Assembly (NCBI GenBank): GCA_910577235.1
Contig: CAJTMX010000027.1
Location: 1 to 64,000 of the forward strand
Direction: 5' to 3'
DNA from: an uncultured Acetatifactor sp.
Lineage (GTDB): Bacteria; Bacillota; Clostridia; Lachnospirales; Lachnospiraceae
Length of the DNA stretch: 64,000 bases
The translations under genes and the position numbers were made by a program. The notes below the pieces were generated by a model. That model saw only the letters and a program-made list of their open reading frames with translations. It did no database searches and was not told where the DNA came from. Positions 36,339 to 44,656 of this stretch are shown here, in pieces (position 1 is the stretch's first letter; each line of letters starts with the position of its first letter).

Positions 36339-37550
36339 ATGTCAATCTTAGTTTATAAGCAGAGGCACCGCCATCCGAACAAAAAGGATACGCCGGGAGC
36401 CAATTACGCCCATATCCGCTACATAGCCACCAGGCCGAGGGTGATGAAGAATGAGAACGCAGACCATGGTCTGTTTGGGAAGATGGAACCGGGGGGAGTC
36501 ATGGAATTTGGGGACTGGAGGGATGTGGCCAAGGCCGTGTATGCCAATTCCAGAAAGGGGATCGTCATGTACCGCAGCGTGGTTTCCTTTGCGGAGGATA
36601 CTGCCAGGGAACTCCTGTTAAAGGATCAGAAAAGCTGGCAGAGGTACATTGAGAACCATATCATGACGATTGCGGAGAAAAACAGCATCAGACGGGAAAA
36701 CCTTAAGTGGGCGGCCGCAGTGCATGGGGAGAAAAAGCACCCCCATATCCATGTGGTATTCTGGGATCAATCCGTGAGGGCGAAGAACCCCTATACGCCG
36801 CCGCAGATACCCAACGCCATCCGGGTACAGATGATAAAGGACACATTTGCGGAGAAGATACTTGCCTATGCAGAGGAAAAAGACCTTGCAGTAAAGGAAA
36901 TGCGCCATATATCGGATGCCCTGGTTGGGCGGTTTGAGGAAGAAATGCGCTGCAAGAGCCCAGGCAGGTTCAGGGCAGCGGCAAAGCTGCTGGAGGCGGA
37001 GCTGGAACAGGGATTCTCCTATGACGGGGAAATCCTGGCAAAACTGGCAGAACGGCTTTCTGCGATCCGGGCATCCCTGCCGGAGCATGGGCGGATTGCC
37101 TATCAGTTCCTGCCCCAGGAGGCAAAAGAGAAAACGGATGAGGCAGTGGAGTTCCTGCTGGAGAATGTCCCGGAGATCAGACAGTGCTTTGAGCGGTATG
37201 TGGATGCGAAATGCCGTATGGCCGGGCTCTATTCCTCTGATGACAGCTGGCTGCGGAAACAGAAAGAAAACTTTGAAAAGGAGGCAGGGAAGATACTGGC
37301 AAACAGGGTTCTTTCCGGTGTAAAAGCCATATGCAGGCTGGAAAAGGAGGAACGGGGGGAGGCATACCTGAAAAGCCACAGGGAATATCTGGCATCAAGG
37401 ATTGTTATGGAGGCTCTGGATATGCTGGCGCAGATGGCATGGAAACAGGAAGAAGATCTCCCGGACGGGCAGATACGGCAGGGGGAACTGTCAAAGGAGG
37501 CAAAGAAAGAATTATTCCAGAAGAATCAGGATAAAGGATATGAGCATTAG
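36339..37550 (+). CDS. MobP-type relaxase
   Basis: 403 residues. It should nick the element's oriT and lead the strand into the recipient. The N-terminal domain has ANYAHIRYIATRP, and KKHPHIHVVFWD around residue 132-143 supplies the metal-binding histidines of MobP/MobA-like relaxases; Tyr candidates precede it. A long helical C-terminus follows. GGATAGAAAGAACGGGG lies before the ATG. The subgroup (possibly MobP3) is a judgement from the N-terminal pattern. No oriT could be identified. Confidence 0.8.
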   Translation: MSILVYKQRHRHPNKKDTPGANYAHIRYIATRPRVMKNENADHGLFGKMEPGGVMEFGDWRDVAKAVYANSRKGIVMYRSVVSFAEDTARELLLKDQKSWQRYIENHIMTIAEKNSIRRENLKWAAAVHGEKKHPHIHVVFWDQSVRAKNPYTPPQIPNAIRVQMIKDTFAEKILAYAEEKDLAVKEMRHISDALVGRFEEEMRCKSPGRFRAAAKLLEAELEQGFSYDGEILAKLAERLSAIRASLPEHGRIAYQFLPQEAKEKTDEAVEFLLENVPEIRQCFERYVDAKCRMAGLYSSDDSWLRKQKENFEKEAGKILANRVLSGVKAICRLEKEERGEAYLKSHREYLASRIVMEALDMLAQMAWKQEEDLPDGQIRQGELSKEAKKELFQKNQDKGYEH

Positions 37551-37905
37551 AATGAAGAATGACAGAAAAGAACGGGGGCACCCCTGCAGGGGATGTCCCT
37601 ATGTTTTTACAAAGGGCGGCACAGACTGCATCATGGCGGCTGTTCCGGGTGACTGTGTATGGTATTTTTACAATCGGCTGGTGGGACGCAGAAATGCCCA
37701 GACGCCCGCAGGGGAGAACAAAACGCAGTACAGGGAATATGCGGATCCCTCATCCAGGGCAGGGGAAAAGCTGGAGGGAGGGATCCGGATGCTTTTGGAG
37801 GTGGCAGAGCTGAAATACGGGAAGGCATATGCCAGGCGGCTGGAAAAAATATTGGAAAGGAATGGGGAAGATGAAATTAAAAGATTTGATCCTTGTCACA
37901 AATAA
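37540..37905 (+). CDS. Small Cys-rich ICE protein
   Basis: 121 residues, unrecognised. It has a Cys cluster HPCRGCPYVFTKGGTDC plus a further Cys in PGDCVWYF, suggesting a metal site. The start overlaps the relaxase stop by 11 bases, pointing to coupling; a second in-frame ATG at 37552 is possible. Its end overlaps the next gene by 35 bases. It may be a relaxase accessory protein, from position only. Confidence 0.6.
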   Translation: MSIRMKNDRKERGHPCRGCPYVFTKGGTDCIMAAVPGDCVWYFYNRLVGRRNAQTPAGENKTQYREYADPSSRAGEKLEGGIRMLLEVAELKYGKAYARRLEKILERNGEDEIKRFDPCHK

Positions 37906-38581
37906 CAATAAGGGTGCGGAATCCAGGTATTTATCAAGCATTGAGGAATACATGGCAGTGCTGTTTCAGGCGTTTGCCGGTTCGGAGACGGAGATAGCCC
38001 ACGCAGTGGGGGAGCTGTGCCGGACAAAGGACAGCAATCTCTGGACGGAGGTTTATACGGCTGCAAACAAATCTTTCTGCGCCCGGTTCTGCAGGGATGA
38101 ACAGGAACTGAGGGACTTTCTTATGGGGTATCATAAGATGGCAGGGAAAAAAACTGCTTTTGACAGGGATGCCTGCGCAAAGGAATCTTTGGATGTCCTG
38201 ACCGCCTGCAACATGGACTGCGCCGGACGTCCGCTGGTTGAGAAACTGCATTATGAGCGTCAGGAACGCAGATTCCGGCAGGGGGAAACGCTCCATAACC
38301 TGAACGGAAGCGATTACAGTGTGCTTATGGTCTTAAGTGAAAATGACCTGTTGCTGATGGCGCTGGGCAGCGGACAGTTTTTAATCGCAGAGGGAACCAG
38401 GGAATACGCAAGGTATCCCAAAGAGGGAACTTATTCAGCAGACAGCGTTACCAGGGGGATAGAATGGGACAGCGGCATCTATCTTGGAAATGATCTGTCC
38501 GTCATAGATTTGGACAACATCAGGAAAGAGTATGCCGAGGCCAATGAGGAATACGGCGCAGATGAGGAGATGGAACACTGA
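37871..38581 (+). CDS. ICE hypothetical protein
   Basis: 236 residues, unrecognised, soluble. ATG 37871 is preferred to the earlier ATG 37829 because GGAAAGGAATGGGG precedes it. The middle holds several Cys (CARFC, CNMDC); the C-terminal third (GSDYSVLMVLSENDLLLMAL, then GQFLIAEGTREYARYP) looks like a beta-rich domain. It ends 3 bases before a striking folded region. Confidence 0.6.
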   Translation: MKLKDLILVTNNNKGAESRYLSSIEEYMAVLFQAFAGSETEIAHAVGELCRTKDSNLWTEVYTAANKSFCARFCRDEQELRDFLMGYHKMAGKKTAFDRDACAKESLDVLTACNMDCAGRPLVEKLHYERQERRFRQGETLHNLNGSDYSVLMVLSENDLLLMALGSGQFLIAEGTREYARYPKEGTYSADSVTRGIEWDSGIYLGNDLSVIDLDNIRKEYAEANEEYGADEEMEH

Positions 38582-38584
38582 AAA

Positions 38585-38709
38585 GTGTGCAAAGATTTTC
38601 TAAGTCAGTAAAGTACACTGACTAAGAAAATCTACGGTTCCGCCCAGTGGAACCTATGCACACGGAAGAATGCCAAGAAGGGGCGAATCCCACTTCTTGG
38701 CATTCTTCC
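38585..38709 (+). ncRNA. Structured element A: three-way junction plus 17-bp hairpin
   Basis: Outer stem GTGTGCA/TGCACAC (38585-38591, 38657-38663). Inside it are a long hairpin AGATTTTCTAAGTCAG/CTGACTAAGAAAATCT (38593-38608, 38618-38633), broken only by one A-A mismatch, and a 6-bp hairpin GGTTCC/GGAACC (38636-38654). A perfect 17-bp stem follows at 38664-38680/38693-38709. No T tract follows. The same plan recurs at 46103 and 53949. The next gene starts 74 bases later. Confidence 0.7.
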
Positions 38710-38783
38710 AGACTTGCACTGGTTATTTGCGCCGCTGCAGACGGCATGAAGGAGAATCTGGCTGTGTCAGGGAAAGGAGGAAT

Positions 38784-39476
38784 ATGAAATCTAAAGTTGA
38801 ATTTTACAGGGCATTTTTCGGGGAACTGGAGAAAAAGGGGTTCGGGGTGGCGCAGCCGTCCTCCCCTGACTATGTGGCGGACATCCAGTTTAAGGGAAAA
38901 ACCATTGCGTTTTTCACCAAAACAGACGTGATCGAGAAAAACCCTTTTGTGGAGGTGCCGGAAAAGCAGATGGAGAGGCTCTGGAGCATGGCAAGGGCCA
39001 CAGCCAGCCTGTGCGGTATCTGCTCAGACCAGCCTTATGAGGGAGAAAAGGCTGAAATGCTGAAAAACGGCCTGGTGAAGCTGAATGAGCATAACGGTGT
39101 CATTTTAGCCTGTAAAAAGCACCCGCTGTTTGATTATGTGCTTTCCACTTACAGGCAGGATGTACAGAATGACAACAGGCCCATTCAGAGGCAGTATTTC
39201 TATAACCGGGAGGAGGCATTTGAGAGTTTTGCCACACGGAGCGGCCTTGTGGACGGAAGAAAGCTGTTTAACGAAACGCAGTTACAGCTTATCCATGCAG
39301 GGCTTGTAAAACTGTGCGCCATGGACGAGGGGCTGTCAGATGAGGATATGAAGGCGGCTGGGGAGCTGGTGGAGCGTGTGGAGGAACTGGTGCCGGAACT
39401 GCACCGGGAGGAACGGAAATTTGACGTTGCCAGACTGCTGGATGCCCTTTCTTTTGGCAGCGGGCCGGAACGCTAG
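38784..39476 (+). CDS. ICE hypothetical protein
   Basis: 230 residues, unrecognised. ATG 38784 with AAAGGAGG before it is clearly better than earlier in-frame starts, which read through the structured element. The N-terminal 60 residues (ADIQFKGKTIAFFTKTDVI) look like a small beta domain; the rest is helical. Followed 13 bases later by the next operon gene. Confidence 0.6.
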   Translation: MKSKVEFYRAFFGELEKKGFGVAQPSSPDYVADIQFKGKTIAFFTKTDVIEKNPFVEVPEKQMERLWSMARATASLCGICSDQPYEGEKAEMLKNGLVKLNEHNGVILACKKHPLFDYVLSTYRQDVQNDNRPIQRQYFYNREEAFESFATRSGLVDGRKLFNETQLQLIHAGLVKLCAMDEGLSDEDMKAAGELVERVEELVPELHREERKFDVARLLDALSFGSGPER

Positions 39477-39489
39477 GGAGGAGGGGACG

Positions 39490-40302
39490 ATGCAGCCACA
39501 GGGAGAGAGTATTTGGGGAAATATCAACTTATGTATTGAGATTGCCCTGAACATTTATTACATAGTCGGAGACAGGGGGGAGGGGATCATGGTTCCCAAA
39601 GAACACGCTGAAACCCATTTTTCCCAAAAGACGGTGGCGGCCGGTGAGGAATCGGGCGGATGCCTTTATTATCCGAAAGGGGGAACCATGGATATGCCGC
39701 TGTATGAGATGATGCAGAAACGGGCGGCCATGGCAAGGAAAATGGAGCTTGCGGCGGCCAGACAGATGGAGGCTGTCCGGGAAAGGGGGCAGGTGGCGGC
39801 ATCCGCACTCTTTGAGGGCATGGAGCCGCCGGAGGATGCAGCAGGCAGTGCAAAACGCATCAGGGAGGGTATCTATATCACAGGAGGGGAAGATCCTTGC
39901 TTTGCCGTCCATGAAAGGATGGCGGAGCATTTCCTGTCTCCTTATGCCTGTGAGTTTGGCAGGAATAAAAATGGCTATCTCTATTATACCCTGCAGAGTG
40001 CGGCAATTCCCCTGTATGAATTAAAGGGAGAGTTCCCGGAATGCCGGGAGCTGGTAGTTTCCGAAGAAAGCCTGATTGCAACCCTTCACCGGTTTTATCC
40101 GGCATATTGTGAGCAGTATGATTCCATTGCGGCGGAGGCGGAGAGGATCCCGCAGGCAGATGCGCCGGCGAACCTGTTCCTGCAGGAACAGCTTGATCGG
40201 GCACAGGAGGCAGAGGAAACCGGCTGGGTGGAGATTCCGGACGCGGAAGAAAGTGAGGAAGATGATTATGGGGAACAGGTGGACTATGGGATTGGAAGAT
40301 GA
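39490..40302 (+). CDS. ICE hypothetical protein with DUF7007-like N-terminus
   Basis: 270 residues. The start has an ideal AGGGAGGAGGGG site. The first 65 residues (IWGNINLCIEIALNIYYIVG, then GIMVPKEHAE) resemble a short domain found in many ICE and phage accessory proteins; the match is by eye and weak. A Met/Ala-rich helix follows, then an unrecognised domain and an acidic tail. Ends 8 bases before the paired hairpins. Confidence 0.55.
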   Translation: MQPQGESIWGNINLCIEIALNIYYIVGDRGEGIMVPKEHAETHFSQKTVAAGEESGGCLYYPKGGTMDMPLYEMMQKRAAMARKMELAAARQMEAVRERGQVAASALFEGMEPPEDAAGSAKRIREGIYITGGEDPCFAVHERMAEHFLSPYACEFGRNKNGYLYYTLQSAAIPLYELKGEFPECRELVVSEESLIATLHRFYPAYCEQYDSIAAEAERIPQADAPANLFLQEQLDRAQEAEETGWVEIPDAEESEEDDYGEQVDYGIGR

Positions 40303-40310
40303 AAGGAATA

Positions 40311-40374
40311 AGTTTGAAAGTAAACTTTCAAACTATTTATTGGTGCAGTATCGCAAGCATAGCTTGCGATATGC
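40311..40374 (+). ncRNA. Paired hairpins before the DUF4406-like gene
   Basis: Perfect inverted repeat AGTTTGAAAG/CTTTCAAACT (40311-40320, 40325-40334) and, 10 bases on, TATCGCAAGC/GCTTGCGATA (40349-40358, 40362-40371), extendable by GCA/TGC with a bulged G. They fill almost the whole gap between two genes. No T tract; the next ATG is at 40387 without a clear ribosome site, so folding could control its translation. Confidence 0.55.
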
Positions 40375-40386
40375 GGGGGTATAGGC

Positions 40387-41097
40387 ATGAAACTTGTTTA
40401 TATTGCAAGCCCGCTCCGTGGGGACAGCACCTCGGCAGAGGACTATGGGAAGAACATCAGGCAGGCGGCGGAATACTGTGAGAAAGCCTGCTCCCTTGGC
40501 GTGATCGCCTTTGCGCCCCATCTGTATTTTACGCAGTTTTATAATGACACCATAGCCGAAGAAAGGGAGAAAGGGCTGGAGATGGGGCTTGCCATGCTGG
40601 AGAAGTGCGAGGAACTGTGGGTCATGGGGAACAGCATCAGCCGGGGGATGCGGGGAGAGATTGCCTACGCAAAAGAACTGGGGATTCCCATCCACCATGT
40701 GCAGGATCCCCATGACATAGAGTATTACCCTGTCAGCGCGGATAACAATGCGCTGCTGGGGCGGCATTCCTGTGTGCCGGACAGTCGGGAGCAGGACTAT
40801 ACGGGAAAGGTGCTGGTGATGAATTTTGACACCCTCAGGCCGGAATACAGAAGCAGGCAGCACCAGCTGTGGATTGCCAACGGCGGATTTGGCTGCAGCC
40901 CCACGGCAAGGGGACGGCGGATATTTGTCACCAGCCTTTATGATGGGGAGCAGACCAGCTTTTACCGGCAGGACTTTGCGGGCATTTTAAAAAGCGAGGT
41001 CTGGGAGGAAGTGAAGAATCAGTATGATTTTGCGTTATCCGGCCAGGGGATGCCCGGATGCAATGCGGAAATGCCGCAGGAGGGAATGGAGCCATAA
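40387..41097 (+). CDS. DUF4406/DUF7768-like protein
   Basis: 236 residues. The N-terminus (MKLVYIASPLRGD, APHLYFTQFYNDTIAEERE, ISRGMRGEIAYAKELGIPI) has the Rossmann-like pattern of the nucleoside 2-deoxyribosyltransferase-related DUF4406 group. A second domain after residue 145 (NGGFGCSPTARGRRIFVTSL) is a segment often fused to ICE proteins. It may bind or modify a nucleotide; no function is proven. Its TAA overlaps the ATA proposed as start of the coupling protein. Confidence 0.65.
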   Translation: MKLVYIASPLRGDSTSAEDYGKNIRQAAEYCEKACSLGVIAFAPHLYFTQFYNDTIAEEREKGLEMGLAMLEKCEELWVMGNSISRGMRGEIAYAKELGIPIHHVQDPHDIEYYPVSADNNALLGRHSCVPDSREQDYTGKVLVMNFDTLRPEYRSRQHQLWIANGGFGCSPTARGRRIFVTSLYDGEQTSFYRQDFAGILKSEVWEEVKNQYDFALSGQGMPGCNAEMPQEGMEP

Positions 41098-43547
41098 AAA
41101 AGAAAGAAATGATTATTTTGGGGAGCATCCTTGCAGGGCTCGGAACGCTGTTCAACCTGTTCTTTACCGCCGCGCTGCACAGGATGCTCTCAGGGCAGAT
41201 GGAAACCTTGGTGCTGGTTCCCATAGGGGAATGCGTGTCAGGGCTTTTTGCACAGCAGAGGCAGGGGATGCTGTTCCTGTCCTTTGAGTGTTTTACAGCG
41301 CTCTGCTGCATCCTGTTTTTTACGCAGAACAGCAGGGCTTATCAGTCCGACCTTATGAAAGTGACGGATGAGATTGAGATCCCGGTGCCGGCCGGACAGT
41401 TCCAGCATGGATCGTCCAAGTGGATGCGGGAGGAAGAAAAGGACAGGATATTTGAGGTCTGTATGCTGGACCCCGCAGACCCGGTTATCAGGGAACTGAT
41501 CGGAACAGGTTATGAGGGGCTTGGCTTTATGCAGGACGCCGGAAAGGTGGATACCGGCGCCGCAGGAGGGCAGGAGGACAGAATGCTTTCCGGCGGCGCC
41601 GTTCCAGCCGGTTATCCCGCAGAAAACAGCGGGACAGCCGGTTCCTGCGGCATCCGTCGGATGGATATGCAGGCATATCCGCCCGGCGCGCCGTCCGCAG
41701 GGATAGATCAGGCAGCAGAACAGGAAACGGAACCAGGAAAGGAGGGCCAGGGGAAACAGGAAGATCGAGGAGAACAACAGAACCAAGGGAAACAGGAGAA
41801 ACGGGAAAAGCAGGAGAACCAGGGGAAACAGGGGAAACAGGAGGACAAGGAACAGGAGGACAGGGAAACGGATGAGGGCTACGAAACAGTGGACTATGCC
41901 TGGCAGGAGCCAGAGCAGGAGCCGGATGCGTCTGCCGGGGAAGAAAGACGGACGACAGGAGAAAGTGATCCCTGCCGGATCTTAAAAGCGGGCGGCATCG
42001 TCATAGGGATGAGCAGGCGCGGGAAAAAGGAGAAGATTCATTATATTGCGGACGATACCCATACGCTCACCATAGGCGCAACCCGTTCCGGCAAGACAAG
42101 GACGCTGGTGCTGCAGTCCATCTGCCTGATGGCGCTGGCGGGTGAAAGCCTTGTCATCAGCGATCCAAAGGCGGAGCTGTACCAGTATACCGCTCCGTTT
42201 TTAGGGAAACTGGGCTATGATGTGATCTGCCTTGATTTCAAAAACCCGGAAAAGAGCAGCCGCTATAACCTGCTGCAGCCCATCATTGATGCGGTGAACC
42301 GGGGAGAAACGGACAAGGCGGAGATGTACGCATGGGACATCACAAATATCCTGGTGGGCGATAATTCCAGCAACGAGAAGATATGGGAGAACGGGGAGAA
42401 GTCCACCATTGCGGCGGCGATCCTCTGTGTGGTGGTGGATAACGCCAGACGGCCGGAATACCAGAACCTTACAAACGTGTATTGGTTTGTGGCTGAAATG
42501 TGCAAGGCTGTGGGGAACAGGACGCCCATGCAGGAATATGTGAAGAAGTTAAGGCCGGGGCATCCGGCCAGGGCGCTTTTATCCATTTCCGATGTGGCGC
42601 CCAGCAGGACCAAGGGAAGTTTTTACACCTCGGCGCTGACAACCTTAAGGCTGTTCACTTCCAGGGCAGTTTATTCCATCACCCACAAGAGCGACTGCCA
42701 GATAGCGGACATAGGCAGGCGGAAACAGGCGCTGTTCTTCATACTGCCGGATGAGAAGACCACATATTACCCCATTGCCAGCCTTATGGTGTCACAGCTT
42801 TATGAACTGCTGGTGCATCAGTCGGACGAGAGGGGCGGGAGGCTTGTCAACCGGGTGAACTTTGTGCTGGAGGAATTTGGCAACTTCACCAAAATAAATG
42901 ACCTGACGAACAAGCTGACAGTTGCGGGCGGCCGGGGTATGCGGTTCCATTTCTTCCTGCAGAGCTTTGAGCAGCTGACGGAGAAGTACAACCGGGAAAC
43001 GGCTGCCATCGTCAAGTCCAACTGCCAGAGCTGGGTCTACCTGCAGGCGGACGATAAGGAAACCCTGTCCGAGATCTGCGACAAGCTGGGGAAATATACC
43101 TGTTCCGGCTATCAGCTGTCAAGCCAACATGGGAAGTATGTCAACCCGTCCTCCAGCAGTACCGTAAGCCTGGTGGGGCGGGAGCTTTTGACGGCGGACG
43201 AGATACGGAGGGTGTCAAGGCCATACCAGATCGTGGTATCGCGCTCCCACCCGGCGATGATGGTGTCGCCGGACCTGTCGCAGTGGTATTTTAACCGGAT
43301 GCTGGGGCTGGGGGATAAGGAGCATAACAGAAAGGTCAGGGAGGAACGGGAGCGCAGGCGCCCAGTGCTTACCAGCGCTGCGGCGGAGATACCTCTGTGG
43401 AACATATGGGTGTATTATACCAAAGACCTGCAGATGAAAGAGGAAAAGCAGAGGCAGCAGGGGATCTCCGCACAGGCAGGCTCCCTGTTCTCGGAGAAAT
43501 TCATGCGGAGAGGAGGAAAAACACCGGACAATGAAGAAGATGAATAA
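41094..43547 (+). CDS. VirD4/TraG-type coupling protein
   Basis: Membrane ATPase that links the relaxosome to the transfer channel. Two membrane segments near the N-terminus (about 7-30 and 63-83), then an unusual Gln/Glu/Lys/Gly-rich stretch (about residues 200-290), then the motor: Walker A IGATRSGKTRTLV near 326 and Walker B VNFVLEEFGNF near 585. GGAGGG (41079-41084) is 9 bases before ATA 41094, which overlaps the upstream TAA. The alternatives are ATG 41058 inside the upstream gene and ATG 41109 without a ribosome site. About 817 residues from ATA. Confidence 0.9.
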   Translation: MKKKEMIILGSILAGLGTLFNLFFTAALHRMLSGQMETLVLVPIGECVSGLFAQQRQGMLFLSFECFTALCCILFFTQNSRAYQSDLMKVTDEIEIPVPAGQFQHGSSKWMREEEKDRIFEVCMLDPADPVIRELIGTGYEGLGFMQDAGKVDTGAAGGQEDRMLSGGAVPAGYPAENSGTAGSCGIRRMDMQAYPPGAPSAGIDQAAEQETEPGKEGQGKQEDRGEQQNQGKQEKREKQENQGKQGKQEDKEQEDRETDEGYETVDYAWQEPEQEPDASAGEERRTTGESDPCRILKAGGIVIGMSRRGKKEKIHYIADDTHTLTIGATRSGKTRTLVLQSICLMALAGESLVISDPKAELYQYTAPFLGKLGYDVICLDFKNPEKSSRYNLLQPIIDAVNRGETDKAEMYAWDITNILVGDNSSNEKIWENGEKSTIAAAILCVVVDNARRPEYQNLTNVYWFVAEMCKAVGNRTPMQEYVKKLRPGHPARALLSISDVAPSRTKGSFYTSALTTLRLFTSRAVYSITHKSDCQIADIGRRKQALFFILPDEKTTYYPIASLMVSQLYELLVHQSDERGGRLVNRVNFVLEEFGNFTKINDLTNKLTVAGGRGMRFHFFLQSFEQLTEKYNRETAAIVKSNCQSWVYLQADDKETLSEICDKLGKYTCSGYQLSSQHGKYVNPSSSSTVSLVGRELLTADEIRRVSRPYQIVVSRSHPAMMVSPDLSQWYFNRMLGLGDKEHNRKVREERERRRPVLTSAAAEIPLWNIWVYYTKDLQMKEEKQRQQGISAQAGSLFSEKFMRRGGKTPDNEEDE

Positions 43548-43881
43548 ATGGTTACAGAGAGGGAAAGCGGCGGCAAAGGTATTTTCTGCCGCTGCTGTCA
43601 TGTTCCTGATGAACAGCCGGACTGCGTATGCCAGCAGTGTCAGCCAGAGCAGGCTTGCGCTGGGAACAGAGAGGCTGATCAAGGATGCCACTTCCTGGCT
43701 TATGGTGCTGGCGCCTGTTGTGGCAGGGCTTTTGATTATTTATTTCTGTATCAGGCGGAGTGCGGCGGATGAGATGGATCAGAAGAAATGGAACAACCGT
43801 ATTGTAGTTGCCATCGTGTCCTGCATCGGGGCAGTGATTGGCAGCGCTACATTAAATGTCATTATCGGTTATTTCCGGTAA
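43531..43881 (+). CDS. VirB2-like pilin/conjugal transfer protein
   Basis: 116 residues with a signal-type hydrophobic segment (VFSAAAVMFLMNSRTAYA) followed by a short mature part with two membrane segments (LAPVVAGLLIIYFCI and IVVAIVSCIGAVIGSATLNV). This is the plan of VirB2/TrbC-like transfer pilins (Mbov_0395 type). It overlaps the end of the coupling-protein gene. AGGAGG lies 15 bases upstream, rather far. Confidence 0.65.
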   Translation: MKKMNKWLQRGKAAAKVFSAAAVMFLMNSRTAYASSVSQSRLALGTERLIKDATSWLMVLAPVVAGLLIIYFCIRRSAADEMDQKKWNNRIVVAIVSCIGAVIGSATLNVIIGYFR

Positions 43882-43926
43882 ACCAGAAACAGTAAACAAA
43901 AATAAAAAATTCGGAGGAAAGACACT

Positions 43927-44178
43927 ATGAGAAAGATCAATGACACTATGAACAGACTGGCCGTAACCGCTTATGTAAAGGGCGGGAGAATGAAAGAGAA
44001 GATCACCGGCATTCTTGCCCGGAAAGAGGGGGAGGGCTTTGTGGACACCGCCCTGAAGATACTGATCTCTGTTGTGGTAGGCGCCCTGCTGCTGGCGGGA
44101 CTTTATGCGCTGTTTAAGAACACCATTCTGCCCACCCTGACACAGAAGATCACAAACCTGTTCAATTACCAAGGGTAG
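43927..44178 (+). CDS. DUF6133-like small membrane protein
   Basis: 83 residues with one strong membrane segment (ALKILISVVVGALLLAGLYAL) and the segment EGFVDTALKIL seen in DUF6133-like ICE proteins. Possibly a second pilin-like or channel component. CGGAGGAAAG precedes the ATG. Ends 39 bases before another hairpin region. Confidence 0.7.
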   Translation: MRKINDTMNRLAVTAYVKGGRMKEKITGILARKEGEGFVDTALKILISVVVGALLLAGLYALFKNTILPTLTQKITNLFNYQG

Positions 44179-44217
44179 GACACTGCACAGATTGGGCGGG
44201 AGAAATTCTCAAGGAGC

Positions 44218-44330
44218 GGACTGCCTGCCGGGGAACCGGCAGGCAGGTCCTGTCAAAACAGAGGTAAATAATGCAGAAAATTCATAAGGGCTGCGTTTCC
44301 AAACGATTGGTATGTGCGCCAGGGCGCACA
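44218..44330 (+). ncRNA. Two hairpins before the spoVG-like gene
   Basis: Stem GGACTGCCTGCCGG (44218-44231) with CCGGCAGGCAGGTCC (44236-44250), GGAA loop and one bulged G. Then TGTGCGC/GCGCACA (44313-44319, 44324-44330) with a CAGG loop, standing directly in front of the GGGAGGTGA ribosome site of the next gene. The second hairpin could govern access to that site; the first lacks a T tract. Confidence 0.5.
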
Positions 44331-44342
44331 GGGAGGTGAAAA

Positions 44343-44621
44343 TTGAAAGTAACAGCAAAAATCACAAAGAACTTTGAGGATGCGGGAAAGCTGAAAGCGT
44401 TTGCCACGGTATGTCTGGCGGACGCTTTTTTAGTGACCGGCATAAGGGTTGTGGAGTGCGAAAAAGGGACTACCGTATTCATGCCCAGCATGAAAGACAA
44501 GGAGGACGAATACAGGGATGTATGTTTCCCCATCAAGCCGGAACTCCGCAGCCAGATCAATACGGCCGTGTTAAATGCCTATGATGCAAGCCTGAAAGAA
44601 AATGAAGCGGATGAGGGATAA
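44343..44621 (+). CDS. SpoVG family protein
   Basis: 92 residues from a TTG start behind a near-perfect GGGAGGTGA. It matches SpoVG over its length (ITKNFEDAGKLKAFATVCLA at the start, VFMPSMKDKEDEYRDVCFPI in the middle). SpoVG proteins are small DNA/RNA-binding regulators of sporulation, envelope and virulence genes. An ICE copy among transfer genes may regulate host or element genes. A hairpin abuts its ribosome site. Confidence 0.85.
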   Translation: MKVTAKITKNFEDAGKLKAFATVCLADAFLVTGIRVVECEKGTTVFMPSMKDKEDEYRDVCFPIKPELRSQINTAVLNAYDASLKENEADEG

Positions 44622-44656
44622 GCGGCGGAAATTATTTGTGAGGGAGGTGGCCCGGA

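Noticed and set aside
38664..38709. 17-bp hairpin considered as a Rho-independent terminator
   Set aside because: It is not followed by a T tract and lies inside a co-directional operon, so it was described as a structured element instead.
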